The notes beneath the pieces were generated by a model that worked only from the letters and a program-made list of their open reading frames with translations, searched no databases and was not told the origin of the DNA. Both the position numbers and the translations under genes were made by a program. A stretch of 64,000 nt of DNA, from NCBI GenBank assembly GCA_027320105.1, contig DAHVMA010000068.1, positions 44,182 to 108,181 on the forward strand, read 5' to 3'. Shown piece after piece: positions 23,823 to 31,308 of this stretch. Source of the DNA: JAKAQB01 sp027320105 (GTDB lineage Bacteria > Actinomycetota > Acidimicrobiia > Acidimicrobiales > Palsa-688). Position 1 is the stretch's first letter; each line of letters opens with the position of its first letter.

Positions 23823-26498
23823 CTAGCGCAGGCGGCGCACGGCCAGTTCGGGATGGGGCGTCGGGCGCTGGACGCACAGCCGCATGCCCGCCACCGCCGC
23901 GGCGCCGGCGCCCACCACCACCGGCTCGAGGTCGAGGTGGGTGACCTCCGGGCGGTCCTCGACGAGCCGTCCCACCCGCAGCAGCAGCCCCTCGACGGCG
24001 GTGGTCTCGCCCGCCGACCACGGCCGCCCGTCGGGGCGGTGCAGCCCGAGCACCTCGCTACGCAGCTCGGCGGCATCGATGTCGGTGAGCGGCAGGATGC
24101 GGCTCGCCCGGGTCCGCACCGGCTCGCCGAGGCGCCCGCAGGCGCCGAGGGTCACCAACGGCCCGAGCTCGGGGTCCTGCGCCACCCCGACGGCGATGTC
24201 CCAGCCGGGCGGCGCCGACGCCTGGATCAGCACGGGACCTCTCGGTGCCAGCTCCGCCCAGGCGAGGCGGACCGCCTGCGCCTCGGGGAGCCACAGGCGG
24301 ATGGACTGCCGGTCCGGCTTCGTCAGTGCCGACCCGGGGTCGACGAGGGCGACGACCGGGTAGCAAAGAGCCTCCGCGGCGCCCACGGCGTCGTCGGCGC
24401 CGGTGACCCGGCGGGAGGGGAGCAGCCCGATGCCGTACGCCGCCGCCACGGCGGCCACCGCTGGCCTGTCGAGCCACGTGCGGGCGCTGGAGGCGAGGGC
24501 CGCCTCGACGACGGCTTGCGCCGCCGCAGCGTCCACCGTCAGATCGGGGAGGGTGCCGGCCGGCCGGCGGCGCCACAGGGCGTAGTCGGTGACCCGGCCG
24601 AGCGCCCGCGCCGCCGACTCGGGGAAGGCGAATGACGGCACCCCGCCGGCCAGGCGCCCCCGGCGCCCGAGCAGGCTGCCGACGACCGGTTTGGCCGGCG
24701 CCGCCTGCCGGGCCGTGGCGATGGCGCCGGCGACGTCGCCGATCGGCGCCGCCAGCAGGCTCGTGTACAAGGCGATGCCAGCGTCGACGCCATCGTCGGC
24801 GAGGGCGACGGCGAGGGCGCGGCCGAGGGTGGCGGGGGTGGCGTCGGGCGGGAGGTCCACGGGGTTGGCGACCTGCGACGGGTCGGGGAGCACCGACCGG
24901 AGCTGTTGCTGGGTCCTGGCCGACAGCTCCACCACCTCCAGGCCGGCGGCGCGGGCCGCGCCGGCGGCGAGGGCACCCGGCCCGCCGCCGCTGCCGATGA
25001 TGGCCACACGGCGGCCGGCGGGGAGCGGCTGGCTCGCCAGGACCTGGGCCACGTCGAGCAGCTCCTCGAGCGTCTCGGTCCGGATGACCCCGGTCTGGCG
25101 GAACAGGGCGGCCACCGCCCGGTCGTCGCCGGCGGGCCCCGTGGCCGGCGTCGGGTCGCCGGGTGCCGGCGTCGGGTCGCCGCTCTTCACCGCGACGACG
25201 GGCTTGTTGCGTGCGACCCGCCGGGCGATCCGGGCGAAGGTGCGGGGGTTGCCGAAGGTCTCGATGTACATGCACACGACCGTCGTTCGCCCGTCCCCGT
25301 CCCAGTACTGGAGCAGGTCGTTGCCGCTGATGTCCGCCTTGTTGCCCGTCGAGACGAACGTCGACACCCCGAGACCCCGGCGGTTGAGCTCGTCGAGCAG
25401 CACCACCCCGAGCGCCCCCGACTGGGCGATGAAGCCGATCCCGCCGGCGGGGGGCATGGCGGCGAAGGTCGCCGCCAGCCGGACACCGGGGTCGGTGTTG
25501 AGGACGCCCATGCAGTTGGGCCCGACGAGGCGCATCCCGTTGCGGCGCGCTTCGGTGACGAGGCGCCGCTCCGCCTCCCGCCCGGCGTCGTCCCGGTCGG
25601 CGAAGCCCGAGGAGATCACGACCAGACCCCCGACGTGCTTGCGGACGCACTGCTCGACCACACCGGGGACGGCGTCGGCGCGGACGGCGACGACGGCCAG
25701 CTCGACGGTGTCGGGTATGTCCAGGACGCTCCGGTACGCCCGCACGCTGCAGACGTGCTCGGCCTCCGGGTTGACGGGGTACACCGGGCCGTCGAACCCG
25801 CCGGAGAGGAGGTTGCGCACCAACTGGTGGCCCAGGGTGCCCTCCCGGCGGCTGGCGCCGATCACGGCGACGCTGCGCGGCGCCAGCAGGCGCCGCACCG
25901 AGCGGGCCGTGGCCGCCCGCTCCCGGTCGTGGGCGAGCGCCAGGGAGGCCTCCGTCGCCACGATGGGGAAGGCCACCCGGATGACGCCGTCGGCGAAGGT
26001 CCGCTCGTCGTCGAAGCCTGCCTTGTGGAACACCCGGAGCATGCGGCTGTTGCCGGGGAGGGTGTCGGCCACGAATCGCGAGATGCCTGCCGCCCGGGCG
26101 AAGGTGACCAAGTGCTCGAGCAGCACCGTCCCCAACCCCCGGCCCTGGTGGGCGTCGTCGACGAGGAAGGCGACCTCCGCCTCGCCGCCCTCCCCGGCCC
26201 GGGAGGGGAGGTGCTCGTAGCGGCCGACGGCGATGATGTCGTCGCCGAGCAGCGCAACCAGGGCGAGTCGGTCGACGTAGTCCACGTTCACGAACCGCTC
26301 TAGCATCTGAGGCGACAGCGTTGTCACAGGGCTGAAGAACCGGAAGTAGATCGTCTCCGCCGACAACCGGCCGTGCAGGGCTTCGATCGCCGGGCCGTCG
26401 GTCGGCCGGATCGGCCGGACGTGGACGGTACCGCCGTCGCGGAGGACGACGTCCCACTCCCAGCGCTCCGGGTAGGCCGGGGCGTCGATGGCGGTCAC
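23823..26498 (-). CDS. GNAT acetyltransferase fused to ADP-forming acyl-CoA synthetase-like domains (Pat/AcuA-like)
   Basis: An 891-residue protein. A GNAT domain comes first (about 15-185, with VHVRPIRPTDGPAIEALHGRLS and the acetyl-CoA loop DDAHQGRGLGTVLLEHL), followed by CoA-binding (SVAVIGASRREGTLGH), the ligase domain (GIGFIAQSGALGVVLL) and an ATP-grasp-like part. Such proteins are protein lysine acetyltransferases that control acyl-CoA synthetases. The segment that carries the phospho-histidine (SHTGAL) in true synthetases is replaced by a duplicated GDPTPA sequence, so this part is probably regulatory only. The GTG start at 26498 is one base after the Rrf2 stop. Confidence 0.9.
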   Translation of the reverse strand: MTAIDAPAYPERWEWDVVLRDGGTVHVRPIRPTDGPAIEALHGRLSAETIYFRFFSPVTTLSPQMLERFVNVDYVDRLALVALLGDDIIAVGRYEHLPSRAGEGGEAEVAFLVDDAHQGRGLGTVLLEHLVTFARAAGISRFVADTLPGNSRMLRVFHKAGFDDERTFADGVIRVAFPIVATEASLALAHDRERAATARSVRRLLAPRSVAVIGASRREGTLGHQLVRNLLSGGFDGPVYPVNPEAEHVCSVRAYRSVLDIPDTVELAVVAVRADAVPGVVEQCVRKHVGGLVVISSGFADRDDAGREAERRLVTEARRNGMRLVGPNCMGVLNTDPGVRLAATFAAMPPAGGIGFIAQSGALGVVLLDELNRRGLGVSTFVSTGNKADISGNDLLQYWDGDGRTTVVCMYIETFGNPRTFARIARRVARNKPVVAVKSGDPTPAPGDPTPATGPAGDDRAVAALFRQTGVIRTETLEELLDVAQVLASQPLPAGRRVAIIGSGGGPGALAAGAARAAGLEVVELSARTQQQLRSVLPDPSQVANPVDLPPDATPATLGRALAVALADDGVDAGIALYTSLLAAPIGDVAGAIATARQAAPAKPVVGSLLGRRGRLAGGVPSFAFPESAARALGRVTDYALWRRRPAGTLPDLTVDAAAAQAVVEAALASSARTWLDRPAVAAVAAAYGIGLLPSRRVTGADDAVGAAEALCYPVVALVDPGSALTKPDRQSIRLWLPEAQAVRLAWAELAPRGPVLIQASAPPGWDIAVGVAQDPELGPLVTLGACGRLGEPVRTRASRILPLTDIDAAELRSEVLGLHRPDGRPWSAGETTAVEGLLLRVGRLVEDRPEVTHLDLEPVVVGAGAAAVAGMRLCVQRPTPHPELAVRRLR

Positions 26499-26499
26499 C

Positions 26500-26973
26500 T
26501 CAGCCGACAGGGGCGACCGGTGCGGCCGGCGCCAGCGGCAGTGATGCCTCCAGGGCGCCACCGGCGGTGCGTCGCACCATGTCTGCCAGCGTGAAGGAGT
26601 CGAGGTGGTGGCGCATGTGCTCGCCGACCTCCGCCCACAGGGCGAGCAGGGCACACTGGCCTTCGTGGTCGCACGCCCCGTTCTGGTGCGGCTCGCCAAA
26701 ATCGCCGGCGACTATCGGCCCGTCGACGGCGCTCACGATCTCCCCCAGGGTGATTGCCTCGGCCGGACGGGCCAGGACGTAGCCGCCACCGACGCCGCGC
26801 TTGGAGCGCACCAGGCCGGCGCCCTTCACGGCCAGCAGGATCTGCTCGAGGTACGGCTGGGGCAGACCGGTTCGCAGCGCGATGTCGCGCACCGACGTGG
26901 GCTGCTCGTCGGCGTGCAGGGCCAGCGACAGCAGCGCCCGGCTCGCGTAGTCGCCGCGCGTCGAGACCTTCAC
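26500..26973 (-). CDS. Rrf2 family transcriptional regulator
   Basis: A 157-residue winged-helix regulator with the Rrf2 N-terminus (VKVSTRGDYASRALLSLALH), recognition helix (IALRTGLPQPYLEQILLAVKGAGLVRSKRGVGGGY) and the DGP segment. The cluster loop contains only two Cys (GACDHEGQC), with a third usual Cys not evident, so iron-sulfur binding as in IscR or NsrR is uncertain. It is the first gene of a two-gene unit with the acetyltransferase and is likely its regulator. Start is GTG 26973, with TACCAT 6 bases upstream. Confidence 0.9.
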   Translation of the reverse strand: MKVSTRGDYASRALLSLALHADEQPTSVRDIALRTGLPQPYLEQILLAVKGAGLVRSKRGVGGGYVLARPAEAITLGEIVSAVDGPIVAGDFGEPHQNGACDHEGQCALLALWAEVGEHMRHHLDSFTLADMVRRTAGGALEASLPLAPAAPVAPVG

Positions 26974-26979
26974 GGGCCC

Positions 26980-26985
26980 ATGGTA
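26980..26985 (-). promoter_or_regulatory. -10 hexamer of the Rrf2 gene (leaderless)
   Basis: TACCAT on the minus strand ends 6 bases before the GTG at 26973. It faces the -10 of the divergent phosphodiesterase gene 14 bases away. Confidence 0.4.
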
Positions 26986-26998
26986 GGCGCCGGGTCGG

Positions 26999-27004
26999 TA
27001 GCGT
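26999..27004 (+). promoter_or_regulatory. -10 hexamer of the phosphodiesterase gene (leaderless)
   Basis: TAGCGT ends 7 bases before the ATG at 27012. The same hexamer and spacing occur before fbiC and the YyaL-like gene. Confidence 0.45.
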
Positions 27005-27011
27005 CGGCCGG

Positions 27012-28673
27012 ATGTTCCCCCCCGCCCCGACCCTCCCCGCCTACGGTGGCGCGTGCCTCTCCGGCCTCCTGCCGGCGCTGCTCGCCGCCCCCGGTGAGCG
27101 TCCCGCCTGGGTGCCCGAGCCGGCGGCCGACGCCCGCCAGGTCCTGCTCCTGGTCCTCGACGGCCTCGGGTGGGAGCAGCTCCAGGCGCGCCCGGCACTG
27201 GCGCCGACCCTGGCGGCCATGGCGGGCGGGCCGATCACCTCGGTCGCTCCCACCACCACGGCGACCGCCCTCACGTCGATCTCGACGGGGCGGGCGCCGG
27301 CCGACCACGGCGTCGTCGGCTACCGCGTCCGGGTCGTCGGCCCCCAGGGTGAGGAGGTGATGAACGTGCTGCGCTGGACCACGGCGTCGGGCGACGCCCG
27401 GGGTTTCGTGGCACCGGAGACGTTCTCCTCCGCCGAGCCCTTCGGTGGGCGGAGGCTGCCGGTCGTGAGCCGGTCGAAGTTCAACGGCTCCGGGTTCTCC
27501 GTGGCCCACCTCCGCAACGCCGTCAACCGCAGCTGGCATCTCCCCTCCGGGATGGCGGTGGAGGTGGCTGCCGCCCTGGCCGAGGGTGAGGCGCTGGTGT
27601 ACGCCTACTACGACGGGATCGACACGGTCGCCCACGCCGCCGGCCTCGGCGCCCACTACGACGCCGAGCTCCGCTGGACCGACCGCCTCGTCGCCGATCT
27701 CCTCTCCCTGCTCCCACGAGGCGCCGTGCTGGTGGTGACCGCCGACCACGGCCAGGTGGAGGTGGGGGGCGGGGCCACCGCCCTCGACCGGGCGGTCCTC
27801 GATGGCGTTCGCCTGATGTCGGGGGAGGCCCGGTTCCGGTGGCTCCACGTCCGCGACGGTGCCGCCGGCGACGTGCGGGCGGCAGTCGCCGAGCGCTACG
27901 GGGCCGAGGCCTGGGTGCGCACGCTCGACGAGCTCGATGCCGACGGGTGGTACGGCGGCCGGCTCGGTCCCGTCGTGCGCGAGCGGCTCGGGGACGTGGC
28001 CCTCGTCCCGTTCCGGCCGGTTGCCTACCTCGAGCCCGACGACGACGGCGAGGCGCGCCTGGTGTGCCGCCACGGCTCGCTCACCGCCGGCGAGGTGCTG
28101 GTGCCCCTGCTGGCCGCCGCCGGCGTCGGGGCGAGTAGTGGCGGGGTGGTGGGCAAGCCTTTCCGGGAGAGGCAGACTGGAGGCATGTCCCCAGAGGAGC
28201 GGTTGCCGTCAGAGCTCGTGATCGTGCATGGCCCCGGCCCGGACCAAGATGGTGAGAACGCTGTCAACGAGATGGTCGAGCAGCCGGCGAAGATCATGCG
28301 GATCGGCTCGATGATCAAGCAGCTCCTCGACGAGGTGCGCCAGGCGCCTCTCGACGAGGCGAGCCGCACCCGCCTGCGTGACGTCTACGACACTTCGGTC
28401 AAGGAGCTGGCGAGCGGCCTGTCCCCGGACCTGAGGGAGGAGTTGGAGCGCCTGACGCTGCCCTTCGGCGAGGAGGGCGTGCCGAGCGAGAGCGAGTTGC
28501 GCGTCGCCCAAGCCCAGCTGGTCGGATGGCTCGAGGGCCTGTTCCACGGCATCCAGGCGACCCTGTTCGCCCAGCAGATGGCCGCCCGCAACCAGCTCGA
28601 GGAGATGCGCCGGCGCAGCCTGCCGGCCGCCCCCGAAGACCGGGCGGCCCAGCCGGGGGGCACCTACCTGTAG
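27012..28673 (+). CDS. Alkaline-phosphatase-superfamily phosphodiesterase in one frame with Bpa
   Basis: The reading frame encodes 553 residues without a stop. Residues 1 to about 375 are a type I phosphodiesterase/nucleotide pyrophosphatase-like domain of the alkaline phosphatase superfamily: LLLVLDGLGWEQL (metal Asp), APTTTATALTSISTG (nucleophile Thr), DHGVVGY, YYDGIDTVAH and VTADHGQVEV supply the usual metal ligands. From residue 392 (Met at 28185) the product is a complete bacterial proteasome activator. Either this is a true fusion or the second part is made from its own start. An out-of-frame TAG at 28136-28138 means a single-base error could hide a stop. The substrate of the enzyme part is unknown. 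Confidence 0.75.
   Translation: MFPPAPTLPAYGGACLSGLLPALLAAPGERPAWVPEPAADARQVLLLVLDGLGWEQLQARPALAPTLAAMAGGPITSVAPTTTATALTSISTGRAPADHGVVGYRVRVVGPQGEEVMNVLRWTTASGDARGFVAPETFSSAEPFGGRRLPVVSRSKFNGSGFSVAHLRNAVNRSWHLPSGMAVEVAAALAEGEALVYAYYDGIDTVAHAAGLGAHYDAELRWTDRLVADLLSLLPRGAVLVVTADHGQVEVGGGATALDRAVLDGVRLMSGEARFRWLHVRDGAAGDVRAAVAERYGAEAWVRTLDELDADGWYGGRLGPVVRERLGDVALVPFRPVAYLEPDDDGEARLVCRHGSLTAGEVLVPLLAAAGVGASSGGVVGKPFRERQTGGMSPEERLPSELVIVHGPGPDQDGENAVNEMVEQPAKIMRIGSMIKQLLDEVRQAPLDEASRTRLRDVYDTSVKELASGLSPDLREELERLTLPFGEEGVPSESELRVAQAQLVGWLEGLFHGIQATLFAQQMAARNQLEEMRRRSLPAAPEDRAAQPGGTYL
28185..28673 (+). CDS. bpa: Bacterial proteasome activator Bpa (internal start)
   Basis: Residues from ATG 28185 give a 162-residue Bpa, the ATP-independent ring that opens the 20S proteasome gate in actinobacteria. 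It closely follows the mycobacterial protein as I recall it: VEQPAKIMRIGSMIKQLLDEV, RLTLPFGEEGVPSESELRVAQAQLVGWLEGLFHGI in pieces, FAQQMAARNQLEEMR, and a C-terminal GGTYL, matching the gate-opening GQYL-type tail with Thr for Gln. A TGGAGG ribosome binding site lies 2-7 bases before this ATG, so independent translation is likely even though the upstream frame is continuous. Confidence 0.85.
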   Translation: MSPEERLPSELVIVHGPGPDQDGENAVNEMVEQPAKIMRIGSMIKQLLDEVRQAPLDEASRTRLRDVYDTSVKELASGLSPDLREELERLTLPFGEEGVPSESELRVAQAQLVGWLEGLFHGIQATLFAQQMAARNQLEEMRRRSLPAAPEDRAAQPGGTYL

Positions 28674-28786
28674 CGCTGGAGCGCTTCGCGGATCACTGCC
28701 ACCAATCGGCTGCGGTCATGGACGACGTCCCACCAGGTGTAGACGAGCAGTTGCTGGCCGCCGAGCCGCACCTCCACCCAGGATCT

Positions 28787-31090
28787 CTACGGCACACGGG
28801 TGGGCGCGCTGGCCGGCGCCACCCCGACCCGCCCGTACAGCGTGGTCCGCTGCTGCAGCGGGCGGCCGAGGGGCTCGACGATCCGCCTGAAGTCCTCGGG
28901 GGTCATCAGCTGCCCGTGCGTGGCGCCGGCGGCGCGTGAGATGTTCTCGTCCATGAGGGTGCCGCCGAGGTCGTTGCAGCCGGCGGCGAGCAGCTGGGGG
29001 ATGGCGTCGGGACCGAGCTTCACCCACGACGCCTGGACGTTGGGGATGGCGCCGGCGTAGGCGATGCGCCCGACGGCGTGGATGAGGACCGCCTCGCGGA
29101 ACGTCGGGCCACGCCGGGACCGCTTCTGGAGGTAGATGGGTGTGGCCATGTGGACGAACGGGAGGGGCACGAGCTCCGTGAACCCGCCGGTCTCGCGCTG
29201 GAGCGCCCGGGTGCGCAGGAGGTGGCGGGCCCAGTGCACGGGCCGCTCGACGGCGCCGAACATGATCGTCACGTTGGATCGCAACCCGACGGCGTGGGCG
29301 CTGCGGTGCGCCTCGAGCCACTCGTCGGTGCTGACCTTGTCGGGGCAGAGCACCGCCCGCACCTCGTCGTCGAGGATCTCGGCGGCGGTGCCGGGGAGTG
29401 ACCGCAGGCCGGCGTCCTTCAGCCGGCGCAGGTAGGAGGTGAGCGGTTCGCCGAGCCGGCGGGCGCCCTCGGTGACCTCGAGCGCCGTGAAGCCGTGGAT
29501 GTGGATTGTCGGGGACGCCGCCCGGACAGCCCTGATGACCTCGAGGTAGTAGTCCCCGTCGAACTTGGGGTGGATGCCGCCCTGCAGGCACACCTCGGTG
29601 GCGCCGAGCTTCTCGGCCTCGGCGACGCGGCGGCCGATCTCGTCGAAGTCGAGCAGGTAAGGGTCTCCTCGGAGGTTGAGTGACAGCGGCCCCTTGCTGA
29701 AAGCGCAGAAACGGCACTTGAAGGTGCAGACGTTGGTGTAGTTGATGTTGCGGTTGACGACGTAGGTGACGGCGTCGCCCGCCTCCCGGCGGCGGATCTC
29801 GTCGGCGACCAGAGCGACCGCCCGCACCTCGGGTCCCCGAGCCCCGAAGAGGGTGACGAGCTCTTCCTCGCCGAGCTCCTCGCCGGCGAGGGCGCCGGCG
29901 AGGACCTCCCCGACGGCGCCGCCTGCCGACGGGCGCGCCCCCGGCACGACCAGCACCGGCGGGGGGGTGTCGCCTCCTGAGCACCAGGCCTCGAGGTCCC
30001 GGCCGAGGCCCTCGGCGTCCGAGTGGTCGAGGACCGGGAACCGCATGGCCGGGTCGAGCCAGCGCTCGGCTCGAGCCGCGAACGACGGGTAGACGGTGAG
30101 GCGGGGCGCCAGCGTGCGGCCCCGTTGCTCGGTGGCGGTGCGGAGGGCCTCGATGGCCGGCCAGGGGCGTTCGGGGTTCACGTGGTCGGGCGTGATCGGG
30201 GAGACCCCGCCCCAGTCGTCGATGCCGGCGTCGAGCAGGGCAGCGAAGTCGTCGGAGAGGTTGGGCGGCGCCTGCAGGTGGATGGACGGGGGGAGGAGCA
30301 GGCGGGCCGCGGCGATGGTCCGCAAGTAGTCGTCGTCGCCGGGGGCGGGGGTCGCGTGCATCGCCGTGCCGGGCTTGGGCAGGAAGTTCTGGACGATCAC
30401 CTCCTGCACGTGACCCCACCGCCCGTGGGCGGCAGCGATGGCATCGAGGGAGCGGACCCGGTCGGCGAAGGTCTCGCCGATGCCGACGAGGATGCCCGTG
30501 GTGAACGGGATGGAGAGCGCGCCGGCGGCTTCGAGGGTCGCCAGGCGGCGGGCCGGGGTCTTGTCGGGCGAACCCCGGTGGGCGGCCAGGCCGTCGACGA
30601 GGACCTCGAGCATCATGCCCTGCGAGGCGGTGACGGGCCGCAGGGTGGCGAGCTCCTCGGCGGACAGCGCGCCGGCGTTGGCGTGGGGGAGCAGGCCGGT
30701 CTCGTCCCGTACGGCCGCGCACGCCGCCGCCAGGTACTCGACGGTCGACGAGAAGCCCTCCGACGCCAGCCACCGGGCGGCCACCGGGTAGCGCTGCTCG
30801 GGGCGCTCGCCGAGGGTGAACAGCACCTCGTGGCATCCAGCCGCCGCCCCCCTGCGGGCGATGGCGAGCACCTCTTCGATCGTGAGGAACGGCGAGGCGA
30901 CGCGGGCAGGCGCCTTGGCGAAGGTGCAGTAGCCGCAGCGGTCCCGGCACAGCTCGGTCAGCGGCACGAACACCTTGGGCGAGAAGGTGGTGCGGGTGCC
31001 GAAGGCGGTGTCGCGAACCGCTCGCGCCGCCGCCATGAGCTCGTCGAGAGGAGTGGCGGCCAAGCCGCCCGGGCTGAGATCGAAGGTCAC
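28787..31090 (-). CDS. fbiC: FbiC, 7,8-didemethyl-8-hydroxy-5-deazariboflavin (FO) synthase
   Basis: A 767-residue fusion of CofG and CofH, two radical-SAM enzymes that together make FO, the chromophore of coenzyme F420. The N-terminal half has the cluster motif CRDRCGYC (about residue 49) and the second half has CTFKCRFC (about residue 437); VCLQGGIHPKFDGDYY and VPLPFVHMATPIY are CofH marks. Fused FbiC is the actinobacterial form. The GTG start at 31090 is supported by TAGCGT 7 bases upstream. No other F420 gene is in the window. Confidence 0.97.
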   Translation of the reverse strand: MTFDLSPGGLAATPLDELMAAARAVRDTAFGTRTTFSPKVFVPLTELCRDRCGYCTFAKAPARVASPFLTIEEVLAIARRGAAAGCHEVLFTLGERPEQRYPVAARWLASEGFSSTVEYLAAACAAVRDETGLLPHANAGALSAEELATLRPVTASQGMMLEVLVDGLAAHRGSPDKTPARRLATLEAAGALSIPFTTGILVGIGETFADRVRSLDAIAAAHGRWGHVQEVIVQNFLPKPGTAMHATPAPGDDDYLRTIAAARLLLPPSIHLQAPPNLSDDFAALLDAGIDDWGGVSPITPDHVNPERPWPAIEALRTATEQRGRTLAPRLTVYPSFAARAERWLDPAMRFPVLDHSDAEGLGRDLEAWCSGGDTPPPVLVVPGARPSAGGAVGEVLAGALAGEELGEEELVTLFGARGPEVRAVALVADEIRRREAGDAVTYVVNRNINYTNVCTFKCRFCAFSKGPLSLNLRGDPYLLDFDEIGRRVAEAEKLGATEVCLQGGIHPKFDGDYYLEVIRAVRAASPTIHIHGFTALEVTEGARRLGEPLTSYLRRLKDAGLRSLPGTAAEILDDEVRAVLCPDKVSTDEWLEAHRSAHAVGLRSNVTIMFGAVERPVHWARHLLRTRALQRETGGFTELVPLPFVHMATPIYLQKRSRRGPTFREAVLIHAVGRIAYAGAIPNVQASWVKLGPDAIPQLLAAGCNDLGGTLMDENISRAAGATHGQLMTPEDFRRIVEPLGRPLQQRTTLYGRVGVAPASAPTRVP

Positions 31091-31097
31091 AGGACCG

Positions 31098-31103
31098 ACG
31101 CTA
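31098..31103 (-). promoter_or_regulatory. -10 hexamer of fbiC (leaderless)
   Basis: TAGCGT on the minus strand ends 7 bases before the GTG at 31090; no ribosome binding site is present. Confidence 0.5.
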
Positions 31104-31113
31104 CCGAAGGCGG

Positions 31114-31147
31114 GCCGCCGGGCGAGCGCCGCCGCCGGGCGAGCGCC
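31114..31147. repeat. 17-bp perfect tandem duplication
   Basis: GCCGCCGGGCGAGCGCC occurs twice end to end between fbiC and dnaE, followed by a degraded third copy. Confidence 0.85.
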
Positions 31148-31236
31148 GCCGCCGGCGGCGGCGAGCCACGGAGGGGTGCTGGAGCCGACGGCCCGGCGCG
31201 CTAGCCTTCCCCGCGAGGAATCACACCGGTGTAAGC

Positions 31237-31271
31237 CTGTCCACAGGCCCGTCCACAGCTCCTGTGGATCA
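31237..31271. promoter_or_regulatory. Cluster of three DnaA-box-like sequences before dnaE
   Basis: CTGTCCACA at 31237-31245, CCGTCCACA at 31249-31257 and, inverted, TGATCCACA at 31263-31271 resemble the high-GC actinobacterial DnaA box TTGTCCACA. The first two are spaced by 12 bases. They lie 40-70 bases before the dnaE start, where DnaA could control transcription. Confidence 0.45.
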
Positions 31272-31308
31272 CCGTGGTCGGGACGCCGAGCGAGGAGGAG
31301 AATCGGCT

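Noticed and set aside
31237..31271. DnaA boxes read as a replication origin
   Set aside because: No dnaA, dnaN, gyrB or AT-rich unwinding region nearby; only a gene-regulatory role is plausible.
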